Positions 42,323 through 51,001 of a DNA stretch of 64,000 nucleotides are shown here, piece by piece (the first letter of the stretch is position 1; the number at the start of each line of letters is the position of its first letter). Source of the DNA: an uncultured Clostridia bacterium (GTDB lineage Bacteria; Bacillota; Clostridia; Christensenellales; Aristaeellaceae); contig CALCUD010000127.1 of assembly GCA_937906775.1 (NCBI GenBank), positions 1-64,000 of the forward strand, given 5' to 3'. Position numbers and translations under genes: made by a program. The notes below the pieces were generated by a model. That model saw only the letters and a list, made by a program, of their open reading frames with translations. It searched no databases and had not been told where the DNA came from.

Positions 42323-43207
42323 TCATTCCTTTACGCTTCCGACCATGACGCCCTTGACGAAGTAGCGCTGCACGAAGGGATACACGCACAGGATGGGGAG
42401 CATGGCCACCACGATCGTGGCGTACTTGATCCCTTCCGCCATGTTGGAATCTGCGGCGGAAGAGGAGTTTTCCACGATCTGGCTTTCGAGAACGACCTGC
42501 CGCAGGATGATCTGCAACGGGAACTTGGTGGGGTCATTCAGGTACAGCATGGCGTTGAAATAACCGTTCCAGTGGGCGACCGCGTAGAACATGCCGATCG
42601 TCATCAGACTGGCGAGGCTCAGAGGAAGCACGATCTTGAACAGGATGCCGAAATCGTTGCAGCCGTCCAGCTCGGCGGCTTCCGTCAGGCTGTCCGGGAT
42701 GTTCTGGAAGAAAGTACGCATCAGGATCATGTTATAGGTGCTGACTGCGCCGGGGCAGACGATGGCCCAGACGGTGTCCAGCATGCCGAGGTCCCGGATG
42801 ACCAGGAAGGTGGGGATCATGCCGCCGGAAAAGAACATGGTGAAGGTACACATCAGGGTCAGGAAGCGGCGGCCGGGCAGCTTTTTCTGGCACAACGCCC
42901 AGGCGCCGCAGACCGTCAGAAACAGATTGATGGCCGTACCGAGCAGGGTATAGACGATGGTGTTGCGGTAGCTGACCATCAGATTCGGGTAAACGAAGAC
43001 CTTCTCAAAGGCTTTGATGTGCGGATTGACCGGCCACAGGAAGACGCGGCTCTGCAACAGCGCCTGTTCGGCTGACAGGGAGGCGGAGATCACGTAGATC
43101 ACGGGGTAGAGCATGATCGCGCAGATCAGGACCAGGAAGACAGCGTTGCATTTCAGGAACACGCGGCGGGACAGCGGTTCGCGGATGTGATTGCGATTGC
43201 GATTCAT
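42323..43207 (-). CDS. ABC sugar permease, YtcP/CarB type
   Basis: A 294-residue permease with six hydrophobic segments, starting at the ATG at 43207 after GGGAGGAGG. The EAA loop is SLTEAAELDGCNDFGILFKI and the end is VKGVMVGSVKE. It pairs with the LplB-type permease that ends 17 bases upstream. Confidence 0.88.
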   Translation of the reverse strand: MNRNRNHIREPLSRRVFLKCNAVFLVLICAIMLYPVIYVISASLSAEQALLQSRVFLWPVNPHIKAFEKVFVYPNLMVSYRNTIVYTLLGTAINLFLTVCGAWALCQKKLPGRRFLTLMCTFTMFFSGGMIPTFLVIRDLGMLDTVWAIVCPGAVSTYNMILMRTFFQNIPDSLTEAAELDGCNDFGILFKIVLPLSLASLMTIGMFYAVAHWNGYFNAMLYLNDPTKFPLQIILRQVVLESQIVENSSSAADSNMAEGIKYATIVVAMLPILCVYPFVQRYFVKGVMVGSVKE

Positions 43208-43224
43208 CTTACGCGCCTCCTCCC

Positions 43225-44148
43225 TTACCACAGGCTCGTCTCGGAGAAACGCCTGGACAGCCAGTTCGCTCCTACAACGAGTACGAAGCCGATCACGCTC
43301 TGGAAGATACCGACGGCGGTAGCGTAGCTGTAGTCGCCCTCTTTGATGCCGCGGCGGTATACGTAAGTTCCGATGACGTCCGAAGTTTCAAGGTTGGCGG
43401 TATTCTGAAGGAGCAGGATATTTTCGTATCCGGCGTCCATCATATGGCCCATCCGCATGATGACCAGGACCACGATGGTCGGGAGCAGGCCGGGCAGGGT
43501 GATATGCCACATCTTGCGGAGATGGCCGCCGCCGTCGACCGTGCAGGCTTCGTACAGTTCGGCGTTGATACCGCTGATGGCGGCCAGAAAGATGATGGAA
43601 TTCCAGCCGATGGATTTCCAGAGGTTCATGATGGTATAGATCGCGCGGAAAGATTCCGGCTGGGTCATGAAATATTGCGGTTCCCCGCCGAATACTTTGA
43701 TGAACTGATTGACGATGCCGCTGCTCGGACTCAGGAACTGGACCACCATACTGGCGAGGACTACGGAGGAAATGAAGTAGGGCATGTAGGTGATCGTCTG
43801 GGTGATCTTTTTGAAACGCTGCTGGCGGACTTCGTTGAGCAGCAGCGCGAGGACGATCGCGGCGGGGAAATTGAAAATGAGGTCATACAGATTGATCAGC
43901 AGGGTGTTGCGGATCAGACGCCAGCAATAGATGGAATCAAAGAACTGCTGGAAATATTTAAATCCGACGTCCGGACTTCTGTCATAACCGAGAAAAAGGT
44001 TATAACGCTTGAAAGCGATGGCGAGTCCTCCCATCGGGGCATAGCGCATGAAGATGTAGTAGAGAAGGACCGGCAAAAACATCAGATACAGGTACTTGGC
44101 TGCCCACACCCGTTTCCAGAGCGTGCCTTTTTTATGAACCCGCTGCAT
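43225..44148 (-). CDS. ABC sugar permease, LplB type
   Basis: A 307-residue permease, first in its operon, with AAGGGAGAG before the ATG at 44148. The membrane segments begin YLYLMFLPVLLYYIFMRY; the EAA loop reads LYEACTVDGGGHLRKMWHIT, a slightly degenerate form (AC for AA). No ATPase gene is present. Sugar unknown. Confidence 0.88.
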   Translation of the reverse strand: MQRVHKKGTLWKRVWAAKYLYLMFLPVLLYYIFMRYAPMGGLAIAFKRYNLFLGYDRSPDVGFKYFQQFFDSIYCWRLIRNTLLINLYDLIFNFPAAIVLALLLNEVRQQRFKKITQTITYMPYFISSVVLASMVVQFLSPSSGIVNQFIKVFGGEPQYFMTQPESFRAIYTIMNLWKSIGWNSIIFLAAISGINAELYEACTVDGGGHLRKMWHITLPGLLPTIVVLVIMRMGHMMDAGYENILLLQNTANLETSDVIGTYVYRRGIKEGDYSYATAVGIFQSVIGFVLVVGANWLSRRFSETSLW

Positions 44149-44179
44149 GTATTTCTCTCCCTTGCTTTCGCATGTTAAT

Positions 44180-44208
44180 ATTTTATCATTTTCCGGCCAT
44201 AAAGTCAA
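44180..44208 (-). promoter_or_regulatory. Promoter of the second importer operon
   Basis: On the minus strand TTGACT, 17-base spacer, TAAAAT, about 30 bases before the LplB start codon. No palindromic operator is obvious here, unlike at 12607. Confidence 0.65.
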
Positions 44209-44290
44209 TGAGCGCGATTGCGTTCGAAAAAAACGGACTCCGGCTTCCGCAGGGGAAGAAAGGGTCCGTTCAAATACCGTATTGATTCAA

Positions 44291-44337
44291 AAAAGCACCC
44301 TGCAGGGAAGCCGGACGCTTCGAAACAGGGTGCTTTT
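44291..44337 (-). terminator. Terminator of the C69 dipeptidase gene
   Basis: A 12-bp stem (AAAAGCACCCTG with CAGGGTGCTTTT) with a T run on the minus-strand side. Confidence 0.75.
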
Positions 44338-44366
44338 GCTTTGGACGGATATCTGTTGCCCCGGGA

Positions 44367-45779
44367 TCAATCCTTTCCCAGGTTTTTGGTGGCCAGGACG
44401 GTATTTTCGGAAACCTCGGTGATCAGATCGGTTTTCACCGCGTTCATGCCTTCCCAGGCGTCGCGGCTTACCTGAGCCAGCGCTTCTGCGGCTTCGGTTC
44501 CGGTGGGACCGGTCATTTCATAGACAGACTGGATAAACCGGTCCTCCAGAGCGCGGAACGGTGCGCGGACAAGTTCGGAATACAGGCCCCGGTCCGTCAC
44601 GGCCAGATCGGAGATCAGGCGCAGCTGCCAGGATAACGATGTTTCATCCCAGGCCGGTGTGGGGGCCGTCAGTCCTTCGGGCAGGGAAGCGGTGTTCTGC
44701 CGGACGGGGAAGTAGAGGCCGAATTCCGGCGCGGTGAGGCAGCACCACATGACCGGAACGCAGCCTTTTTTGTACATGAAGAAGTGCGACTGACTTGTCC
44801 GGTCGATGGCGATGGGGCGGGTGTTGCCGGTTATGTCTGTGGCCCAGGGAGTGTTTTCATGCCGGTCCCGCGTCAGGGCGAACAGATCCTGAGGGGTGAT
44901 CTTCCGGTCCGGTTTCAGGCTGAAGCTGAACTGTGTGTCAACATCGTAGCTGTCGGGCGCGGCGCCGTTGAAGAAACGCCGGGATGCCCAGACCCGCAGC
45001 TGGCTGTAATCCCGTTTTTCGGGGGTATAGGAAAGCGCCAGGTGGAACCGGCCGTCCAGCTCCTGATAGGTCCCCGCTTCCCGGGCCAGCCCGATCACGT
45101 TTTCGGAACCCATCCAGTTTTCTGTGTCGGCGGGGTCATAGAAATCCAGCAGGCAATCATTGCCGATGCAGGCATATTCATCATCCGGCAGACGGTGCGC
45201 CGCCCACTGGTGCCCGCTGAGGATCTCCATGTACCAGATTCCGTCATCATCGATAAAGGCGACCGCTTCGGGGGCGGTCATCCCGTATTGCTGCACCAGG
45301 TCCCCCAGACGGGCGACTCCTTCCCGGGCGCTTGAGATGTAGGGCAGGACCAGCCGCGGGATATTTCCCTCGCTCATGCCGCTCGCGGTGAAGGGATCGA
45401 CAGCCAGTATCGCGTTATTGATCCGGATCGTTTCGGTGGCGCTGATGCCGACTCCGGCGTCATTGAAGCCGGACTCCCACCACAGATCGGGGGAGTTGTT
45501 GAAAAGCGGCTCTATGACGCACCGGCGATTTGTTTCGGGCAGGCTGAGCGTCAAACCGTTTTCCGCGTCGACATATTCATAGCTGCCTTCTCCTTCGGCG
45601 GCCGGGAAGATCACCAGACCGGAGGAATGCATGGTGCTGTCGTCAACGGTGCGGCCGGCGTAGGCATAACCGTCGGCGGAGGCGTCCTTCCCGACCAGAA
45701 TCGTCGTGCAGGCCAGAGCCGGCGTCATCATGACGCACAGAATGATGACGCATAAAAGCGCGGTCAGATATTTTTTCAC
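44367..45779 (-). CDS. Exported C69-family dipeptidase
   Basis: A 470-residue Ntn-type peptidase. After a signal sequence (TALLCVIILCVMMTPALA) the likely nucleophile is Cys24 in ACTTILVGKDAS, exposed as the new N-terminus after processing. Other C69 marks are YAYAGRTVDDS, WWESGFNDAGVGISATETI and DDGIWYMEILSGHQWAAHR. The start is GTG, with AGGAGG upstream. It should cleave dipeptides outside the membrane. It lies 94 bases downstream of a double-glycine peptide gene on the same strand; a link is possible but unproven. Confidence 0.88.
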   Translation of the reverse strand: MKKYLTALLCVIILCVMMTPALACTTILVGKDASADGYAYAGRTVDDSTMHSSGLVIFPAAEGEGSYEYVDAENGLTLSLPETNRRCVIEPLFNNSPDLWWESGFNDAGVGISATETIRINNAILAVDPFTASGMSEGNIPRLVLPYISSAREGVARLGDLVQQYGMTAPEAVAFIDDDGIWYMEILSGHQWAAHRLPDDEYACIGNDCLLDFYDPADTENWMGSENVIGLAREAGTYQELDGRFHLALSYTPEKRDYSQLRVWASRRFFNGAAPDSYDVDTQFSFSLKPDRKITPQDLFALTRDRHENTPWATDITGNTRPIAIDRTSQSHFFMYKKGCVPVMWCCLTAPEFGLYFPVRQNTASLPEGLTAPTPAWDETSLSWQLRLISDLAVTDRGLYSELVRAPFRALEDRFIQSVYEMTGPTGTEAAEALAQVSRDAWEGMNAVKTDLITEVSENTVLATKNLGKD

Positions 45780-45873
45780 GGTTTTTTCCTCCTGTTTTCC
45801 TGTTTTGACGGCGGGCGCGTTGCGAAAGGCGTGTATTCCGTTTCGGGATATTCCTGATGATATTATATTCCGC

Positions 45874-46113
45874 TCAGGTCAGATCATCGATCTTGATGAA
45901 GTTCCGGAGCGTATTTTTGATTTCCTCAAGACTGTACTCTGTCGTCGGATCGCCGGTGACGGTTTTAAATGCGTAATTGGCCAGATAGGTGAGGCCTTTC
46001 TCCGCTGCGCGCGCCATAATGGTATCATAGTTCTTGTTGATCCATCCCTCTGCCTGATTGCTCAGGTATCCTCCGAGGACTTTTTCCAGTTCGTTATCTT
46101 TGATTTCACGCAT
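45874..46113 (-). CDS. Double-glycine-leader small protein with helical core
   Basis: A 79-residue protein with AAAGGAGGAG before the ATG. The leader is only 15 residues, MREIKDNELEKVLGG. The 64-residue core starts YLSNQAEGWINK and looks mostly helical, with IMARAAEKGLTYLANYAF in the middle and SLEEIKNTLRNF near the end. It has no cysteine. This resembles an unmodified, bacteriocin-like small protein, but I recognise no family. The C69 dipeptidase gene follows on the same strand. Confidence 0.7.
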   Translation of the reverse strand: MREIKDNELEKVLGGYLSNQAEGWINKNYDTIMARAAEKGLTYLANYAFKTVTGDPTTEYSLEEIKNTLRNFIKIDDLT

Positions 46114-46220
46114 AGTGATCTCCTCCTTTATTCAGCTGGGTTCAGTGTTTTCTGTTCACATGATATCATACGAATCAGCCAGGCGAAGGGATCATGATAT
46201 GGGCACTTCGGAACGGCCGG

Positions 46221-48008
46221 TCACTGCTCCGCTCCGACGCCGAGCAGTTCAAACAGGTTTCTGGATCCGCTGGTCGCGCCCGAGCCTTTGAAGGACCCGA
46301 TGGTGTTGAGCCTTTCGCCCATGAACATCATGACCGAAGTGTGCCCGCCGTCGAGGTTGATCGCCTGTGTGCATCCCCGGGCCAGCATCAGCTGTCCCAG
46401 AGCGGTCATGGAGATCCCCTCGGACCTTTTCAGCCGGCCTTCGACCGTGACGGCCAGATAATGCCGGTCTCCGAGCCATCCGATGGCGGTGCGGGGTTCT
46501 TTGGCTGCACCGATCTTGGGGGAATGGATGCGGAGGCGGCCGTCCAGGACCAGGATCGGGCCGAAGCTCAGTACGTCCGAGGCGCCCGCGGACAGGGCTT
46601 CGTCAGCGGTCAGTTCGCCGGCCGTCTTCAGCTCAAACCCGCCGTCGGGCGTCAGCATCAGGGTATCCAGCGGCGGGAACTGATTGCGTCTGTTTTTCGC
46701 GTTTTCCAGTTCGTAGATTACTTTTCCCTGCCGCATGATCAGACCGATCTGGATCTTGTAGTTTTTCCGGTACTGATAGAAATCCGTATTGATACCGAAA
46801 ACGATGCCCGTCTCGTCATACAGTTTATCCGGTTTGTTCGCTTTTCCGTTTGAAAAGGCGACCGTCCGCAGATACTCATCGCTGCCCTCCCGGACGCGGA
46901 TATCCGCCTCGTACCATACGAGGGCGGGCTTTTTTTCTGTGTAGCGCGTGATCACGATATGAAGATCCTGCGAGAGATAGATCCAGGTTCCGGAATCCGG
47001 ATCCCGGACGGTGACAGGCTCTTCGCCTTCCGGCAGAAAAAGATCCGTTTCGGGTCCGCTGCCGGATGAACCGTTATCCCCGGCCGGTGCCGGCCAGGCG
47101 GCATTCGCGCTCTCCGCGACGGACGGAATGTCTGTTTCAAGGATCTCTCCCGTCAGAGCGTCCCGGATCCCGCTGACGGCGTTCAGATACTGATCGGTTA
47201 CATTATCCCCGGGAAAATCCGGATCCGCCGCGCTCGCGGCGATCTTTCCGGAAAGCTTTGTCAGGAAAGCAGCGGGGATCTCATCCTCAGCGCAGAAAAT
47301 CACGGTATCGCTTGCGGACAGCCGGACCAGGGTGACCAGCCTGCGGAAGATCTTATCCGTATTCCAGTCCTTTTCCAGGCTTTTTTCCGTCGCCTTTCCG
47401 CTTTCATAGGCTTTCAGACCCAGGAATTCGGGACACACGTTCACGCCGGCTTTATATACCCGGTGCCGGAAGCTGTCCGCGTCCTCCTCCCCGGTTTTTT
47501 GAAAGATGACATAGCGGCAGGGCTGATTCTGCTGCGAAAAGGCCTTTTCCGCGTCCTCCAAAGTCGCGCAGAGGCAGACCGGGACTCCCGAAACATCCGG
47601 ATTCCAGAGCGTCGCTCCGGAGATGTCCGATACGCTGTCCAGCGCGTAAACCGTCAATGCCGTTTTGTTTTTATATTTCAGATAGACCGTCAGCTTTTTC
47701 CCGCCGTAACCGCCCGCGTCCGCGGTGAACTGGGGCGCTTCCGGTTCAAATGTCGCCACGGTGGCGGAACCGTGCTTGATGATGACGCTGTCGGGCCGGC
47801 TGCTCAGATCGAACACCAGCGTCTGTTCGCCCTCCGCAGGAACGACGGTGAACATGTGCTTTGTCGATTTTTTCAGCGTCAGCGGGGACTCTGCCGAGAC
47901 CGCGACCGTCTTTTTGTCATAGGTCACCGTTCCCGCCGAAGCCGGAAGGATCGCGCAGATCAGAATGAATATCAGCGCCGCGGCGATCGCCGCTCCTTTG
48001 GCTCTCAT
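46221..48008 (-). CDS. Exported protein with C-terminal NAGPA (phosphodiester glycosidase) domain
   Basis: A 595-residue secreted protein. A signal peptide (about 1-25, ending LPASAG) leads to a beta-rich N-terminal half and an NAGPA domain (about 370-590). Domain marks are GIVFGINTDFYQYR, KEPRTAIGWLGDRHYLAVTV, AINLDGGHTSVMMF and GSRNLFELLGVG. In this family the usual motif is NLDGGGS; here it is NLDGGHT. NAGPA domains cut sugar phosphodiester links in wall or exopolysaccharide. It lies 18 bases after a CotH gene and is probably co-transcribed with it. Confidence 0.82.
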   Translation of the reverse strand: MRAKGAAIAAALIFILICAILPASAGTVTYDKKTVAVSAESPLTLKKSTKHMFTVVPAEGEQTLVFDLSSRPDSVIIKHGSATVATFEPEAPQFTADAGGYGGKKLTVYLKYKNKTALTVYALDSVSDISGATLWNPDVSGVPVCLCATLEDAEKAFSQQNQPCRYVIFQKTGEEDADSFRHRVYKAGVNVCPEFLGLKAYESGKATEKSLEKDWNTDKIFRRLVTLVRLSASDTVIFCAEDEIPAAFLTKLSGKIAASAADPDFPGDNVTDQYLNAVSGIRDALTGEILETDIPSVAESANAAWPAPAGDNGSSGSGPETDLFLPEGEEPVTVRDPDSGTWIYLSQDLHIVITRYTEKKPALVWYEADIRVREGSDEYLRTVAFSNGKANKPDKLYDETGIVFGINTDFYQYRKNYKIQIGLIMRQGKVIYELENAKNRRNQFPPLDTLMLTPDGGFELKTAGELTADEALSAGASDVLSFGPILVLDGRLRIHSPKIGAAKEPRTAIGWLGDRHYLAVTVEGRLKRSEGISMTALGQLMLARGCTQAINLDGGHTSVMMFMGERLNTIGSFKGSGATSGSRNLFELLGVGAEQ

Positions 48009-48026
48009 TTTCCCGTCATCCTCCTG

Positions 48027-49697
48027 TTACTTTCCGTAACGCTCATCCATATAGGCGATCCGTTTGGTCAGCCATGTCTTCAGCCGGTTGATGGCCTGGT
48101 CAAAGGTTTTTCCGGCTACGGAGCTGACATATTTCATCGGGGTACCCCAGCGTTTTTCATTCATGTTGGCGGAGGCCTCGATCGAAGTTTTGTAAGCCTC
48201 GATCGAACGCGTCTTCAGATTCTCCGTTTCTTCGGCCTCTCCGAGCAGAACGGCCAGCGCGGGCCGGAAATCCTCGCGCCAGGCCCGGGCGACTTCCTCC
48301 ATGAAGTCCGGATGTCTGGCCAGCTGCTTATAGAGGTTGCACGGCCCGACCGTGACTTTCGCCGCGTAATCGCCGGCGGTGGACTGTCCCCGCGCGTCCA
48401 TATTGCCGCAGCACAGATCGTAATCCCAGGACGGCCCGGCGTACAGCAGCCCGTCCACGGAGTCCGAGTCTTTAAAGAAGAACTGGCTGCCGGAAACCGC
48501 GTCATAATTCTTCGTCAGATCCTCGATCAGGAATTTCCGGGCGAAGGAGGGGATATCCATATATTCCGCGTAATATTTTCCGGTTTTTTCGCTGCGTCCG
48601 TCGTCGGCCAGGATCGCGTGATGCATGTCGTTGACGAGTTCGGCCAGATAGGTCACCTGATTCCGGGTGGGGCAGGTCGGCTCCTTGATCCGGACGCTCA
48701 GCAGACCGTCGGTGCGGAACCCCGGTTTTTTTGACTGGGTCAGCCGGTGCGGTTTTTCGATCACCGCGATATATCCGCCGGTGATGTCCCCGGGATCGTT
48801 CGGGATCTCATACCCGAACAGCTGGGGCATCAGGGTATCCTGCTCGGCAAAACGCGGATAGCTTTCCAGCGGATCCTCGTTGATGTTCTGGGTTTTCTCC
48901 TCCAGATCGGCAAGCTCCAGCCGGTCCTTTTTGATCTGAACTTTTTCCGTCATCAGATACAGGCCGTTGTACTCGCCGTTCAGCCACAGATCGACGGGGC
49001 GGCACTCCAGGGCGTACGGCAGCCCGACATCCGCGCTCAGATTCAGAACGATCTCATTCCGGAGCATACTGACATCCAGGTAATTCGCCAGCAGGATCCA
49101 GGTTTTGTTTTCCGCCATCCCGTCCACGGAGCCTTTTTCTGTCAGCTTCAGTTCATACGGCTTTTTCTTGTACGCGAAAGTACTGTTTCCGCGCCCCTTG
49201 AAATGGGAGATGCCGCATTCGAGGGCGACTGTTCCGTCGGAATTCGTCAGGCAGGCGGTCCCTTCGGTCGCGATATTCTCTTTGCTTTTGTTGACCTGTT
49301 TCAATTGCGTGGCGTCCAGCTCGAGAAAAATCGCCGGGATCTCAGACCCCTGCCGTACGGTGACTTTACCGATCCTTTTTTTGTTTCCGTTTCTCCAGCT
49401 GTGATCTTTGCCCAGATACGGACTCAGGTCGCACGGTTCCTGCGACGAATACTGCCGGTCGTCCAGATAGAAGCAATCTCCGCCGTCGACGGAAACGATC
49501 AGGGCGGACGGGTCCCAGGAACCGGGTATGCCGATCACATATCCGTTTGAGGCCTTGCGCGCGGTCACCGTCTGACCGTTGACGGAGGGGCAGCTGACGC
49601 GGATCACCGTTCCGGCCGCCAGCGAGGTTTCCGAAAGAAAAATAAAAAGCAGACTGATCGGCAGGATCAAAAGAATCTTCTTCAAAAAATGGTTCAT
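48027..49697 (-). CDS. CotH-family protein kinase-like exported protein
   Basis: A 556-residue exported protein. The signal segment is LLILPISLLFIFLSETSLAA. The CotH kinase-like domain (about 155-490) shows GISHFKGRGNSTFAYKKKPY, TWILLANYLDVSMLRNEI, EYNGLYLMTEKVQIKK and SWDYDLCCGN. CotH of Bacillus is an atypical kinase acting on spore-coat proteins, but many Clostridia have secreted CotH proteins with no spore link. Together with the NAGPA protein downstream it may modify surface polymers. Own promoter at 49779-49807. Confidence 0.87.
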   Translation of the reverse strand: MNHFLKKILLILPISLLFIFLSETSLAAGTVIRVSCPSVNGQTVTARKASNGYVIGIPGSWDPSALIVSVDGGDCFYLDDRQYSSQEPCDLSPYLGKDHSWRNGNKKRIGKVTVRQGSEIPAIFLELDATQLKQVNKSKENIATEGTACLTNSDGTVALECGISHFKGRGNSTFAYKKKPYELKLTEKGSVDGMAENKTWILLANYLDVSMLRNEIVLNLSADVGLPYALECRPVDLWLNGEYNGLYLMTEKVQIKKDRLELADLEEKTQNINEDPLESYPRFAEQDTLMPQLFGYEIPNDPGDITGGYIAVIEKPHRLTQSKKPGFRTDGLLSVRIKEPTCPTRNQVTYLAELVNDMHHAILADDGRSEKTGKYYAEYMDIPSFARKFLIEDLTKNYDAVSGSQFFFKDSDSVDGLLYAGPSWDYDLCCGNMDARGQSTAGDYAAKVTVGPCNLYKQLARHPDFMEEVARAWREDFRPALAVLLGEAEETENLKTRSIEAYKTSIEASANMNEKRWGTPMKYVSSVAGKTFDQAINRLKTWLTKRIAYMDERYGK

Positions 49698-49778
49698 CCG
49701 TCTTCTCCTGGATCCGGGTCACTCATTCTCTGTCATCCATAAAACGGTTCCGGCCCGCCCGGGGCGCGGAGTACAGAT

Positions 49779-49807
49779 AATATACACCCGGAAGGCCCGC
49801 TTTTCAA
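49779..49807 (-). promoter_or_regulatory. Promoter of the CotH/NAGPA pair
   Basis: On the minus strand TTGAAA, 17-base spacer, TATATT. Confidence 0.6.
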
Positions 49808-49863
49808 GCGGACCGGACCGGTTCGCGCCGCGGGATCCGTCCTTTTTTTACGGTCATTTCTCC

Positions 49864-49893
49864 TTGACAGGGAAGGAAGGAACTTGCCATAAT
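49864..49893 (+). promoter_or_regulatory. Promoter of the SGNH esterase gene
   Basis: Consensus TTGACA, 18-base spacer, CATAAT. Confidence 0.55.
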
Positions 49894-49967
49894 GAAGGGA
49901 ATCCGCCCGGAAGGGGCGGCTTTCAAAAAACCGGGAAACCGCAGACAGGACAGGGAGGATACAGCCT

Positions 49968-50915
49968 ATGAAACTGACCGGTTCCGAATTGCAGAGCATT
50001 TACTTCGGCGCGTACCGTTTCACCGAAACGGAGGACGGCTATCTGATGGCCCATCAGTATACGGAGGCGCAGGAGGACTATTTTCGCGGCGCGTTTGATT
50101 TCTGGTATGAACGGTGCAACGCTTCCACGGCCAAAACGCTGGAATTCGTCACGGAAGCCACGAAGATCTCTTTTGATTATGATATCCGCTGGATCGGATC
50201 GGAGGATTCCTTTGAACTCTGCCTGGACGGTCTGATCACGGATATCCGGTATGTGAAGGATCTGGACAGGAAGGGTACGCTGTCCTTCGATCTGCCGGAG
50301 GGGGAAAAGAGCGTGATCCTCTATCTTCCGGCGGACGCGCTGGCGGTGATCCGGAATTTCGAGATCAACGCGGCGTTCCGGCCGGCTGTGAAAGGGGAAA
50401 AGGTCCTGTGGCTGGGCGATTCCATCACGCAGGGTTACGGTCCGCTCCGGTCCTCCCAGACCTATGTGAGCGTCGCCAACCGGCTGCTCAATTACGACAT
50501 CATCAATCAGGGCATCGGCGGATATGTTTATGATTCAAAGATCCTGACCGGAATGGAAGGGTACAGGCCGGATAAGATCATTGTGGCGCTCGGTACGAAT
50601 CAGTACGGCACCGGGAGCATGGCTGACATCGAAAGGTATTATGAGATCCTCACAAGCCTGTATCAGGGCACGCCGGTTCTGGCGGTCACGCCGCTCTGGC
50701 GCGGGGACAATCCGGAAGGGATCCCGGTCCTGATGAGCTTCTGTGAAAAGCTGAAGAAGATCATCCGGAAATATGATTCGGTGACGCTGGTGGAAGGCTG
50801 GAAACTGGTCCCGCATCTGCCGGAATACTATCTGGATCTGCTCCACCCGAATCAGCTGGGCACGGAAGTCTATGCCCGGAATCTGGTCCGTGAGATCGAG
50901 CGGACGGGGTTCTGA
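49968..50915 (+). CDS. SGNH/GDSL-type esterase with N-terminal beta domain
   Basis: A 315-residue protein without signal peptide. The first 140 residues form a beta-sandwich-like domain. The SGNH domain follows with block I VLWLGDSITQGYG (Ser nucleophile), block II NQGIGG, block III VALGTNQYG and block V DLLHPNQLG (Asp/His). This is complete for an active deacylase acting on sugars or small esters. GGGAGG precedes the ATG. It is a single gene with promoter and strong terminator. Confidence 0.85.
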   Translation: MKLTGSELQSIYFGAYRFTETEDGYLMAHQYTEAQEDYFRGAFDFWYERCNASTAKTLEFVTEATKISFDYDIRWIGSEDSFELCLDGLITDIRYVKDLDRKGTLSFDLPEGEKSVILYLPADALAVIRNFEINAAFRPAVKGEKVLWLGDSITQGYGPLRSSQTYVSVANRLLNYDIINQGIGGYVYDSKILTGMEGYRPDKIIVALGTNQYGTGSMADIERYYEILTSLYQGTPVLAVTPLWRGDNPEGIPVLMSFCEKLKKIIRKYDSVTLVEGWKLVPHLPEYYLDLLHPNQLGTEVYARNLVREIERTGF

Positions 50916-50935
50916 GAAAAACGTACTGAAATGAT

Positions 50936-50965
50936 ACGCCCCGGCGGGAGATCCCGCCGGGGCGT
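50936..50965. terminator. Bidirectional terminator
   Basis: A perfect 13-bp stem (ACGCCCCGGCGGG with its complement) around AGAT, followed on the plus strand by a T run. It separates the convergent SGNH and SH3 genes. Confidence 0.8.
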
Positions 50966-51001
50966 GTGTTTTTTCATTGCGGTGCAGCCGGTCCGGATGA
51001 C

